Below are positions 17,162 to 24,963 of a stretch of 64,000 nucleotides of DNA, in pieces (the first letter of the stretch is position 1; each line of letters starts with the position of its first letter). The position numbers were made by a program, and so were the translations under genes. The notes under the pieces are model-generated. The model saw nothing but the letters and a program-made list of their open reading frames with translations. It ran no database searches and had not been told where the DNA came from. The stretch is from Stenotrophomonas sp. SAU14A_NAIMI4_8 (lineage in GTDB: Bacteria > Pseudomonadota > Gammaproteobacteria > Xanthomonadales > Xanthomonadaceae). The stretch lies in assembly GCF_003086695.1 (NCBI RefSeq), contig NZ_CP025999.1, forward strand, positions 353,820-417,819. Reading direction: 5' to 3'.

Positions 17162-18088
17162 ATGGCAACGTCCCCACTACCGGCACTGCCCATGGATCCG
17201 ATTCCCCCGTCGCTGGCCCGCCTGCAGCAGGTGCAGGTGCACTACGGCAACCACACCGCGCTGCACGGTATCGACCTGCAGGTGCGCGCTGGCCAGGTGC
17301 TGGCGCTGCTGGGCCGCAACGGTGCCGGCAAGAGTACCGCGATCAGCGTGCTGTTGGGCCTGCGTCGCGCCGACGCCGGCCAGGTGGAGCTGCTGGGCGG
17401 TGATCCGCAGCAGCGCGCCAGCCGCCTTGGCCTGGGGCTGATGCTGCAGAGCACCAACCTGCCGCCGATGCTGCGCGTGGACGAACTGGTGCAGCAGGCC
17501 CGCGCCTGCTATCCCGACCCATGGCCGTTGCCCGAAGTGCTGCAGCGCGCTGGCCTGCAGGACGTGGCACGGCGCCGCTATGGCCAGTTGTCCGGCGGCC
17601 AGCAGCGCCGCGTGCAGTTCGCCATTGCCATCTGCGGCCGGCCGCGCGTGCTGTTCCTGGACGAACCCACCACTGGCCTGGACATCCAGGCCCGGCAGGG
17701 CATGTGGCAGGCGGTGCGGCAGTTGGTGGCCGAAGGCTGCGGTGTGCTGCTTACGACACACTATCTGGAAGAGGCCGAGGCGCTGGCGCAGCGCGTGGTG
17801 GTGCTGGAAGGCGGCCGGGTACTGGCCGACGCACCCTTGGCCGAGCTGCGCCTGGCCGACCGGCCGCGCCGCATCCGCTGCCGTAGCGCGCTGGCTGTCG
17901 AGGACGTGCAGCACTGGGCGGGCGTGCAACAGGTGCAGCGCGACGGCGCGCATCTGCAGGTGCTGGCCAGCCCGGCCGAACCGGTGGTGGCACGCCTGCT
18001 GGCCGCCGATGCGCAACTGCAGGAACTGGAAGTGCAGGGCGCGGCCCTGGCCGACGCGTTCCTTGACCTGACCCGGGAGGCTGCATGA
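17162..18088 (+). CDS. ABC-2 exporter ATPase
   Basis: 308 residues from ATG 17162, or 298 from ATG 17192; neither has a clear ribosome site and conserved sequence begins about residue 19. Walker A is GRNGAGKST, the signature LSGGQQRRVQFAIAI, Walker B VLFLDEPTTGLD, switch histidine TTHYLEEAE. A C-terminal domain of about 80 residues follows, as in DrrA/CcmA-type drug-exporter ATPases. First of four overlapping genes: ATPase, permease, histidine kinase, response regulator, the order of Bacillus yvfRSTU. Confidence 0.88.
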   Translation: MATSPLPALPMDPIPPSLARLQQVQVHYGNHTALHGIDLQVRAGQVLALLGRNGAGKSTAISVLLGLRRADAGQVELLGGDPQQRASRLGLGLMLQSTNLPPMLRVDELVQQARACYPDPWPLPEVLQRAGLQDVARRRYGQLSGGQQRRVQFAIAICGRPRVLFLDEPTTGLDIQARQGMWQAVRQLVAEGCGVLLTTHYLEEAEALAQRVVVLEGGRVLADAPLAELRLADRPRRIRCRSALAVEDVQHWAGVQQVQRDGAHLQVLASPAEPVVARLLAADAQLQELEVQGAALADAFLDLTREAA

Positions 18089-18861
18089 ACACCCTCATCC
18101 ACCGTGAATCCAGCCGCGCCGGCCGTTGCCGTGCCGCGCTGCGCCCCTATGTCGCCGAACTGCTGGCCGAGCTGCGCCGCGCCTGGCGGACGCCGGCCTT
18201 CGTGCTGCCGTCGCTGTTGTTCCCGGTGCTGTTCTACCTGCTGTTTGGCGTGCTGCTGGGGCGCGGCCATGCGCCGCTGTACCTGCTGGCCACCTACTGC
18301 GTGTTTGGTGCCATGGCGCCGGCCCTGTTCGGCTTCGGTGTGCAGCTGGCGCTGGACCGCGAAGGCGGCCTGCTGACCCTCAAGCGCGCGCTGCCGCTGC
18401 CATCGGCGGCGCCGTTGCTGGCGCGGCTGGTGATGGCGGTGCTGTTTGCCACGCTGATTGCCGCGCTGCTGGTTGCCGTGGCGCATGCCTTCGGTGGCGT
18501 GCACCTGCAGCCGCTGCAGATCCTGCAGCTGCTGGCCGTGGCGGCGCTGGCCGCGGTGCCGCTGGGGGCCATCGGCCTGCTGATCGGCAGCCACGTGGGC
18601 GCCAGCGCGGCGCCGGCGGTGGTGAACCTGGTGTACCTGCCGCTGGCCCTGCTGTCCGGCCTGTGGCTGCCGTTGGCGGCCCTGCCGAAGGTGTTTTCCA
18701 CGGTGGCGCCGTTGTGGCCGACCTGGCACCTGGCGCAGCTGGCGTTGCCGGTGGTGGGGCAGCCCGCGGCCGGCAGTACGCTGGGCCATCTGCTGGCGCT
18801 GCTGCTGGTAGCTGCTGCAGCCTTGCTGCTGGCACGCCGCCGCCTGCGTCGGATCGGCTGA
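18085..18861 (+). CDS. ABC-2-type permease
   Basis: 258 residues, six hydrophobic helices. Typical ABC-2 layout: cytoplasmic N terminus with an amphipathic stretch (AELLAELRRAWRTPAFVLPS), helices from LLFPVLFYLLFGVLLG on, and the family-typical NLVYLPLALLSGLWLPLAALP before the last pair, followed by a basic end (ARRRLRRIG). It pairs with the ATPase encoded just upstream; the genes overlap at ATGA (18085-18088). It probably exports a drug, lipid or peptide; substrate unknown. Confidence 0.86.
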   Translation: MNTLIHRESSRAGRCRAALRPYVAELLAELRRAWRTPAFVLPSLLFPVLFYLLFGVLLGRGHAPLYLLATYCVFGAMAPALFGFGVQLALDREGGLLTLKRALPLPSAAPLLARLVMAVLFATLIAALLVAVAHAFGGVHLQPLQILQLLAVAALAAVPLGAIGLLIGSHVGASAAPAVVNLVYLPLALLSGLWLPLAALPKVFSTVAPLWPTWHLAQLALPVVGQPAAGSTLGHLLALLLVAAAALLLARRRLRRIG

Positions 18862-18867
18862 ACTGGC

Positions 18868-20088
18868 ATGATCGACAGCGATCATCCTCGCCTGGATTCC
18901 CCCGTGCCATCGAACTGGCTTGCGTCGCTGCTGCGCCCTGCGCCGGATTCATCGGTGGCCGATCTGCTGCGGCGTGGCAAGTCGCCGTGGAGCGGGGCCA
19001 TCCATCTGCTGTGGTCGGTGTGGATCTTCCTGACCCCGGTGCTGGGCAATGGCTTCACCCTGCGCTGGCTGTTCATCACCCTGGCCAGCTATCCGCTGTT
19101 CCTGCTGCTGTACGCGCGGGTGATGCTGGCGCCGCGCCACCATGCCTGGCGCTACGCGCTGGCAATGATCGCCATGGCACTGGTGCTGCTGCCCTGGTAT
19201 CCGTCGGGCCTGAGCTACTTCGTGTTCGGCTGCGTGCTGCTGCGCATGAGCGGGCGCGGTGGCTGGTGGGTGTACCTGCTGCAGCTGACCGGCTTGAACC
19301 TGCTGTTCGGCGCGGTGGCGCTGTACTTCGGCTACCCGTGGCAGGCGCTGGTGTGGATGCCGGCGGTGTCCTTCATCGTCGGCCTGGTGGTGAACGTGGA
19401 ATCGCTCAGCCACCAGCGTGACGTGGCGCTGCAGCTTTCCCAGGACGAAGTACGACGGCTGGCCACCACCGCCGAGCGCGAGCGCATCGGCCGCGACCTG
19501 CACGACCTGCTGGGCCATACCCTTTCGCTGATCACGCTGAAGCTGGAACTGGCGCGCAAGCTGTACGACCGCCAGGACGAACGTGCGCGGCAGGAAATCG
19601 GCGAGGCCGAAGCGATTGCCCGCGAAGCGCTGGCACAGGTGCGCAGCGCGGTGACCGGTATCCGCGCCAGTGACCTGGCCGGTGAGCTGGCCTCGGCGCG
19701 CTTGCTGCTGGAATGCCAGCAGGTGCACCTGCAGTACAGCGTGCCGCCGCCGATGCCGGTGGAGGTGGAACGCGGCCTGGCGCTGGTGCTGCGCGAAGCG
19801 GCCACCAATATCGTGCGCCATGCGCAGGCCACGCAGGCGCAGGTGGACTTCATGCTGGAAGGACGACAACTGGTGATGCAGATACGCGATGACGGCCGCG
19901 GCGGGGTGCAGGCCGAAGGCAATGGCTTGTGCGGCATGCGCGAACGGGTGGCCGCGCTGGCCGGTGTGCTGGCCGTGCAGTCGCCGCGTGGCGAGGGCAC
20001 CGTGCTGACCGTGCGCGTGCCGCTGGCGGCGGCCACGGTGGCGGTGGCCCCGGCGTCGGCGTCGCTGCCGCAGGAGGGCGCGGCATGA
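18868..20088 (+). CDS. DesK-type sensor histidine kinase
   Basis: 406 residues. Five or six membrane helices fill residues about 44-178 with almost no periplasmic loops, so it probably senses the membrane or the neighbouring permease. The dimerisation/phosphoacceptor motif of the HisKA_3 family is ERERIGRDLHDLLGHTL, phosphoacceptor H212. The ATPase domain has the N box LREAATNIVRHA and the G box DDGRGG. Downstream partner is the overlapping response regulator gene (ATGA at 20085). Known relatives are DesK and YvfT. Confidence 0.9.
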   Translation: MIDSDHPRLDSPVPSNWLASLLRPAPDSSVADLLRRGKSPWSGAIHLLWSVWIFLTPVLGNGFTLRWLFITLASYPLFLLLYARVMLAPRHHAWRYALAMIAMALVLLPWYPSGLSYFVFGCVLLRMSGRGGWWVYLLQLTGLNLLFGAVALYFGYPWQALVWMPAVSFIVGLVVNVESLSHQRDVALQLSQDEVRRLATTAERERIGRDLHDLLGHTLSLITLKLELARKLYDRQDERARQEIGEAEAIAREALAQVRSAVTGIRASDLAGELASARLLLECQQVHLQYSVPPPMPVEVERGLALVLREAATNIVRHAQATQAQVDFMLEGRQLVMQIRDDGRGGVQAEGNGLCGMRERVAALAGVLAVQSPRGEGTVLTVRVPLAAATVAVAPASASLPQEGAA

Positions 20089-20687
20089 TCCGCATCCTGC
20101 TGGCCGAAGACCAGGCCATGGTGCGTGGTGCGTTGTCGGCACTGTTGGGCCTGGAACCGGATATCGAGGTGCTGGGCAGTGCGGCCGATGGTGAAACCGC
20201 GTGGCGGATGCTGCAGCAGCTGCAGCCGGACATCCTGGTGACCGACATCGAGATGCCGGGCCTGACCGGCCTGGAACTGGCCCAGCGCATCGCGCGGCAG
20301 GAGCTGCCGATCAAGGTGGTGATCGTGACCACCTTCGCCCGTGCCGGTTTCCTGCGCCGCGCGCTGGAGGCGGGCGTGCTGGGCTACCTGTTGAAGGACG
20401 CGCCGGCGGAGAACCTGGCCGAGGCCCTGCGCAAGGTGCAGCAGGGCGTTCGTGCAATCGACCCGCAACTGGCGCTGGACGCCTGGTCGCAGGCCGACCC
20501 GCTGACCGACCGCGAGCGCCGCGTGCTGCGCCTGGCTGGCGAGGGCCGCAGCGCCAGCGAGATTGCCGAACAGCTGGGCCTGTCGCACGGCACGGTGCGC
20601 AACTACCTGTCCGAATGCATCGGCAAGCTGGGCGTGGCCAACCGCATCGAAGCGTACCGGCTGGCGCGGCAGAAAGGCTGGCTGTAG
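20085..20687 (+). CDS. DesR/NarL-type response regulator
   Basis: 200 residues. The receiver has the acidic pair in LLAEDQAMVRG, phosphoacceptor D54 (LVTDIEMPG), Thr in VIVTTFARAG and Lys in GYLLKDAP. The C-terminal LuxR-type helix-turn-helix is TDRERRVLRLAGEGRSASEI and LGLSHGTVRNYLSECIGKLG. This is the partner of the overlapping kinase. It likely controls its own exporter operon, perhaps through the TGACAGCTGTCA site, and may reach the divergent operon too. Confidence 0.9.
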   Translation: MIRILLAEDQAMVRGALSALLGLEPDIEVLGSAADGETAWRMLQQLQPDILVTDIEMPGLTGLELAQRIARQELPIKVVIVTTFARAGFLRRALEAGVLGYLLKDAPAENLAEALRKVQQGVRAIDPQLALDAWSQADPLTDRERRVLRLAGEGRSASEIAEQLGLSHGTVRNYLSECIGKLGVANRIEAYRLARQKGWL

Positions 20688-20693
20688 GCAACG

Positions 20694-20716
20694 GTAGCGC
20701 CGGGCCACGCCCGGCG
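20694..20716 (+). repeat. SMAG/REP palindrome, CGCCGGGC family
   Basis: GTAG head at 20694, then CGCCGGGC-CAC-GCCCGGCG. It sits 7 bases after the response-regulator stop codon and could cap that transcript. Confidence 0.85.
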
Positions 20717-20987
20717 GCCGGTTTCTGCAGGGGTGTCACTTTCTTTGCGCGCAAAGAAAGTAACCAAAGAAACGCTCCGCCATCCGCGAGCCGGCGCTGC
20801 GCGCCGGTACCCTGCGCTCCTCGGTCCGTCGAGGGACGGCGCCGAACTCGCTGCGCTCAGACACCGGCGCCTCTTCGCCCTCGCCGGACCTGCGGTGCTC
20901 GGCTCGCTACAAGGCGGAAACATCAACAGCCACAGCCGCGAGTGCCGGCATTCTGGGGCTGGAAGCTCCCAGTGGTGCGCGCTTTCT
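20717..20987. repeat. Noncoding intergenic repeat with AAAGAAAG palindrome
   Basis: No gene is supported. At 20738-20761 there is a perfect 24-bp palindrome with arm ACTTTCTTTGCG, followed by AACCAAAGAAACGCTCCGCC. From memory, this AAAGAAAGT-AACCAAAGAAACG block recurs between genes in many xanthomonad genomes, where it is often mis-annotated as short proteins. The rest (to 20987) is GC-rich with several short inverted repeats such as GCGCCG-CGGCGC. Confidence 0.55.
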
Positions 20988-21058
20988 GTAGAGCCGAGCC
21001 ATGCTCGGCTGCTGGTCGTGTGCAGGCGCGGAAACGATCCGCCGGGCATGGCCCGGCG
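20988..21058. repeat. Two SMAG palindromes of different families
   Basis: 20988-21010: GTAG then AGCCGAGC-CAT-GCTCGGCT. 21040-21058: CGCCGGGC-ATG-GCCCGGCG, an inverted unit whose CTAC end is degraded. They lie just past the cytochrome b561 stop codon at 21067 (minus strand). Confidence 0.82.
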
Positions 21059-21066
21059 CGACCCCT

Positions 21067-21603
21067 TCAATCCTTGCCGCGGGCCATGGCCTGGAACACG
21101 CCGTCGCGGCGCACCCACAGGTGGAACAGCGCTGCGCCCACGTGCATCAGCACGGTGGCGAACAGCACGTAGGCCAGCAGGCTGTGCGCATTGCGCAGGG
21201 CCGCATACAGCGCCGGGCTGTGCGGCACCACGGCCGGCAGGTGCACGCCGCCCCACAGGGTGATCGGGTAACCACCGGCCGACAGCATCGCCCAGCCGAT
21301 CAGCGGCATCGCCAGCATCAGCCCGTACAGCAGCCAGTGCGACGCTGTGGCGGCCAGCACCTGCCAGGCCGGCAGATCGGCCGGCAGCGGTGGCGGCCGG
21401 TGGCGCAGGCGGTTGTACAGGCGCAGCAGCACCAGCACGAAGATCGCCACGCCCAGCGGCCGGTGCAGGTCGATCAGCATTGGCCGCAGGTGCAACGAAG
21501 CGACCATGGTCACGCCGATGAACAGCATGGCCACGATCATCACCGCCATGGTCCAGTGCAGCACCCGCGCCAGCAGGTTGAAGTGGCCGTTGCCGGTGTT
21601 CAT
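21067..21603 (-). CDS. Cytochrome b561 family membrane protein
   Basis: 178 residues, four hydrophobic helices. Candidate haem-ligand histidines fall where the family has them: H16 (ARVLHWTMA), H47 (IDLHRPLG), and two in the last helices (RNAHSLLAY; VLMHVGAALFHLW). It binds two b-type haems and moves electrons between the quinone pool and a periplasmic partner. Its start codon overlaps the stop of the catalase-like gene (ATGA at 21600-21603). The two proteins probably work together, the cytochrome feeding the membrane-anchored peroxidase. Confidence 0.88.
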   Translation of the reverse strand: MNTGNGHFNLLARVLHWTMAVMIVAMLFIGVTMVASLHLRPMLIDLHRPLGVAIFVLVLLRLYNRLRHRPPPLPADLPAWQVLAATASHWLLYGLMLAMPLIGWAMLSAGGYPITLWGGVHLPAVVPHSPALYAALRNAHSLLAYVLFATVLMHVGAALFHLWVRRDGVFQAMARGKD

Positions 21604-22703
21604 CGTGCGGCCTCCTTCGGTTGTTCGACGTTGCCGGCGGCGCGTTCGCGTTCGCGGCGGTTGAAGGACTGCGAGTACACCGCCGAACGGGCGGCCAGGA
21701 TCGGATCATCGCTGCCACGCACGCCGCTGGGCAGGATCAGCGGATCGAAGTTGATCTGTCCGCAGGCGCCTTCTTCCTGCGATTGCATGCGGTCCAGGCT
21801 GAGCACGCCGGCCACCACCTGTTCGCGGGATTCGGGCCACGGCACCGACGGGTCGTCGATGGCATCGCCGGCGGCGGCGGTGCTGACCACCAGGTCCCAG
21901 CGCACCGGGCCGTTGGCCAGGCGCTGGCGCAGTTCCTGGCTGAGGAAATCGACGCTGGCCTGCTTGCGCGCCTCGGCATCCATGACCACCACCGGCGCCT
22001 GCGGCTGCCAGCGCCAGCGCACCGCGCGCTTCTGGCCCTGGGCGTTGGTGAACCAGAAGCTGTTCACGCTGTTGTAGGTGGTGTCGGCCCAGCTGCTGGT
22101 CCACGGCGCGGTCTTGGCCCACTGCTGGAACGCCTGCGCGCTGGGGTACTTCGCCAGCACGGCGGCCATCTTCGCCGGGTCGGGCTTGCCGGTGGCCGGG
22201 TCGGGAATGCCGGCGCGGGTCTGTTCGAAGAAGGCCTCGGCGGTGGGTACGGCGAAGAACGGGAAGCTGTTCATCGCCATCCGCCATTCCTGGCCGTCAT
22301 CGCTCACCATCTGCACGGCCAGGCTGCGCACCCGCGCGGTGTTGTCGGCGCCATAGGGATCGCCACCGCCGATCGACAGGCGGCCCATCACCGGCACGCG
22401 CGGCTGCGAGAACACCCGTGCGCTGGACAGGGTGCGGGCCTGTGCGCTGGGTTCGAACCAGCCGCTTACGCAGATGCCCTTGCTGTGCGCACGGCGGAAG
22501 CCGGGATGGGCCGGGCCGGTGGCTTCGATGGTGTCGGTGAAGCGCTGCGCGGTGAGGCGGTCGCCGATCCAGCCGGCCAGCCAGGCGAAGAGGAGCGCAA
22601 CGCCGCCCAACATCAGCGCGATCAGGGCGATCCAGGGCAGGGGCGTGTGCGGGCGGGGCGAGCGCGGCCCCTGGCCGGCGCGGGTAAAACGGAACAAGGG
22701 CAT
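21600..22703 (-). CDS. Membrane-anchored catalase-family peroxidase (SrpA-like)
   Basis: 367 residues. An N-terminal anchor (LPWIALIALMLGGVALLFAWLAG) places the enzyme in the periplasm. The short catalase core begins with FRRAHSKGICVSGWFEPS, holding the distal histidine, followed by SSARVFSQPRVPVMGRLS and the GGDPYGADNTARVRSLAVQM stretch. The family lacks the C-terminal lobes of full catalases and usually acts as a peroxidase. The proximal haem tyrosine is probably in AARSAVYSQSFNRRE near the end. Start ATG 22703 was chosen over 22751 because the anchor follows it. Coupled to cytochrome b561. Confidence 0.87.
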   Translation of the reverse strand: MPLFRFTRAGQGPRSPRPHTPLPWIALIALMLGGVALLFAWLAGWIGDRLTAQRFTDTIEATGPAHPGFRRAHSKGICVSGWFEPSAQARTLSSARVFSQPRVPVMGRLSIGGGDPYGADNTARVRSLAVQMVSDDGQEWRMAMNSFPFFAVPTAEAFFEQTRAGIPDPATGKPDPAKMAAVLAKYPSAQAFQQWAKTAPWTSSWADTTYNSVNSFWFTNAQGQKRAVRWRWQPQAPVVVMDAEARKQASVDFLSQELRQRLANGPVRWDLVVSTAAAGDAIDDPSVPWPESREQVVAGVLSLDRMQSQEEGACGQINFDPLILPSGVRGSDDPILAARSAVYSQSFNRRERERAAGNVEQPKEAAR

Positions 22704-22812
22704 GGTCGGGTTCCTGCCTTCACTGGACGTGTGGGTGGTCGACCCGCACATCCTCGCAGAACCCCTCCAGGCCCGGTATTCAATTTTTCGTCAGATTTGC
22801 CGACCGGTTCCG

Positions 22813-22835
22813 GTAGCGCCGGGCCATGCCCGGCG
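22813..22835 (+). repeat. SMAG/REP palindrome, CGCCGGGC family
   Basis: GTAG head at 22813, stem CGCCGGGC-CAT-GCCCGGCG. Between the catalase-like gene and the M17 peptidase gene, 6 bases past the peptidase stop. Confidence 0.85.
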
Positions 22836-22841
22836 GCATCT

Positions 22842-24209
22842 TCAGGCGTAACGCGCCTTCAGCATGGCCCAGGCCGAACGCAGCGCCAGCGCTTCGCCAC
22901 CGGCCGGGCGGCCCGGGCGTTCGCCGTCGTTCCAGGCGTACACATCCAGGTGTGCCCAGCGCTGGCCTTCGGCCAGGAAGCGTTCCAGGTACAGCGCGGC
23001 GGTGACCGAACCGGCCATGCGCGAACCGGCGTTGGCCAGGTCGGCCACGCCGCTGGACAGATAGCGCAGGTACGGGCGCCACAGCGGCATGCGCCACACC
23101 GGGTCACGAGTGGCATCGCCGGCCTGCAGCCACTGCTGGGCCACGCTGTCGTCGTTGCTGAACAGCGCCGGCAGGTCCGGGCCCAGCGCGATGCGCGCGG
23201 CACCGGTCAGGGTGGCGAAATCCAGCACCAGGTCCGGCTGCTGTTCGCTGGCGAAGGTCAGTGCATCGCACAGGATCACCCGGCCTTCGGCGTCGGTGTT
23301 GTCGATCTCCACGCTCAGGCCCTTGCGCGTGGCGATGACTTCGCCGGGGCGGAACGCATCGGGGCCGATCGCGTTTTCCACCGCCGGCACCAGCAGGGTC
23401 AGCCGCACCGGCAGCTGCTGCGCCATCACCAGCCCGGCCAGGGCCAGGGCGTGGGCGGCGCCGCCCATGTCCTTCTTCATGTTGCGCATGCCATCGGCGG
23501 GCTTGATGTCCAGGCCGCCGGTGTCGAAGCACACGCCCTTGCCGACTACCACCAGCGCCGGGTCGCTTTCCTTGCCCCAGCGCAGCACCACCAGGCGCGG
23601 CGCGCGGTGCGAGGCACGGCCGACGGCGTGGATGGCCGGGAAGTTCTGCTGCAGCAGGGCATCGCCGGTGATCGCTTCAACCTGCGCACCGTGTGCGTCG
23701 GCCAAGGCGCGCGCTGCATCTTCCAGCTGCTGCGGGCCCATGTCTTCGGTGGGGGTGTTCACCCAGTCGCGCACGCGCAGGCTGGCGGCGATCAGGTCGG
23801 CCACTTCACCCTGCGGCGCGGCCACCAGCTGTGCCGGTGCGCGGTTGCGCTTGCGGTAGCGGTCGAAGCGGTAGCTGCCCAGGCCCCAGCCCAGTTGCAG
23901 CAGGGCCTGTTCGTCGGCGCTCAGTTCGCTGGCCAGCTGCCACACGCTGCCTTCGGGCAGGGCGTGCGGGGCATGGGCATAGCTGTAGGCATCGGCACGG
24001 TCGCCCACGCCGATCACTGCACCGGCCAGACCATCGCTGCCCGGCAGCAGGGCCACGCTGTGCGCGGCGGCGTTGAAGCCCTGTGCGCCCAGCCAGGCCT
24101 GGGTGGCCGCCGGCTGGGTCGCCTTCCACGCCTCGAACTGGCTGCGGTCGAGCACGTACAGCGGCAGGGCGGTGGCGGTGGAAGCGGTGAAACCAGTGAT
24201 CTCGCTCAT
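22842..24209 (-). CDS. M17 leucyl aminopeptidase family protein
   Basis: 455 residues, cytoplasmic. The catalytic C-terminal half has all metal ligands: Lys and Asp in VVVGKGVCFDTGGLDIKP, Asp in NMKKDMGGAA, and Asp/Glu plus catalytic Arg in NTDAEGRVILCDAL. The N-terminal half is shorter than in E. coli PepA. This is one of two M17 types usual in xanthomonads, so I leave the symbol empty. It removes N-terminal residues using two metal ions. It starts 3 bases after the HAD gene stop and is probably translated with it. Confidence 0.88.
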   Translation of the reverse strand: MSEITGFTASTATALPLYVLDRSQFEAWKATQPAATQAWLGAQGFNAAAHSVALLPGSDGLAGAVIGVGDRADAYSYAHAPHALPEGSVWQLASELSADEQALLQLGWGLGSYRFDRYRKRNRAPAQLVAAPQGEVADLIAASLRVRDWVNTPTEDMGPQQLEDAARALADAHGAQVEAITGDALLQQNFPAIHAVGRASHRAPRLVVLRWGKESDPALVVVGKGVCFDTGGLDIKPADGMRNMKKDMGGAAHALALAGLVMAQQLPVRLTLLVPAVENAIGPDAFRPGEVIATRKGLSVEIDNTDAEGRVILCDALTFASEQQPDLVLDFATLTGAARIALGPDLPALFSNDDSVAQQWLQAGDATRDPVWRMPLWRPYLRYLSSGVADLANAGSRMAGSVTAALYLERFLAEGQRWAHLDVYAWNDGERPGRPAGGEALALRSAWAMLKARYA

Positions 24210-24212
24210 GCG

Positions 24213-24932
24213 TCAGCTACTCCGGGGTGCGGCGGCGTCGAGGTTGGCATCCAGCCAATCGGCCAGGCCGGTAAGGGTGTCGAACTGCAGGTCAGGCTGC
24301 AGCTGCGGATGATTCCAGGTGGCCGCTTCGCGGTTGATCCAGCAACCGCGCAGGCCTGCGGCGATCGCGCCGGCCACGTCCATTTCAATGTGGTCGCCCA
24401 CGTGCAGCACCTGCGCCGGGGCCACGCCCAGGCGTTCGCAGGCGGCATGGAAGATGCTTGGTTCCGGCTTGGCGGCGCCGTGTTCGCGGGCACCCAGCTG
24501 GAAGGCAAAATGATGGGCCAGGCCGATGCGCTCAAGATCGGCGTTGCCGTTGCTGAGGGCGGCCACCGGTACGCGCGCGGCAATGCGGGCCAGCGCATCC
24601 AGCGCGTCCGGATAGCACTCCACCTGGTTGCGCGCGGCGTAGAACGCCTCGTAGGCCGGCTCCAGCAGGTCCAGGCTGGCGCCACTGTTCTGCAGCGCCT
24701 CCTGCAGAGTCAGCCGACGCAGCGCGCTCAGGTCGAAATGCAGCTGTGGGTTGTCGCGGAACGCGCGCTCGCGCAGTTCGCGCATGGCCGCCACCGGATA
24801 CATCGCGGCGGTGGCGGGGCTGTGTTCACGCATCCAGTCGTACAGGACCTGGTCGATGCGGGCGCCGATGGGAGCAAACGGCCACAGCGTGTCGTCGAGG
24901 TCGAGGGTGATGGCAAGGACAGGGAAGTTCAC
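24213..24932 (-). CDS. HAD-superfamily phosphatase (YigB-like)
   Basis: 239 residues from GTG 24932. HAD motif I is TLDLDDTLW (nucleophile D11, acid D13), motif II is in VAALSNGNAD, motif III Lys in GAAKPEPSIF, and motif IV is VGDHIEMDVAGA. The all-helical cap after motif I matches the YigB/YjjG class. E. coli YigB hydrolyses FMN, a step of riboflavin synthesis; whether this protein does is inference. It lies directly upstream of the M17 peptidase gene. Confidence 0.85.
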   Translation of the reverse strand: MNFPVLAITLDLDDTLWPFAPIGARIDQVLYDWMREHSPATAAMYPVAAMRELRERAFRDNPQLHFDLSALRRLTLQEALQNSGASLDLLEPAYEAFYAARNQVECYPDALDALARIAARVPVAALSNGNADLERIGLAHHFAFQLGAREHGAAKPEPSIFHAACERLGVAPAQVLHVGDHIEMDVAGAIAAGLRGCWINREAATWNHPQLQPDLQFDTLTGLADWLDANLDAAAPRSS

Positions 24933-24963
24933 CCCGCCATTCTACGCCCGCGCGGCCGGGCTT

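Noticed and set aside
20735..21000. Short protein beginning SFFARKES-type sequence
   Set aside because: It arises from the AAAGAAAG palindrome, lacks a ribosome site and codon bias, and such frames are common mis-annotations.
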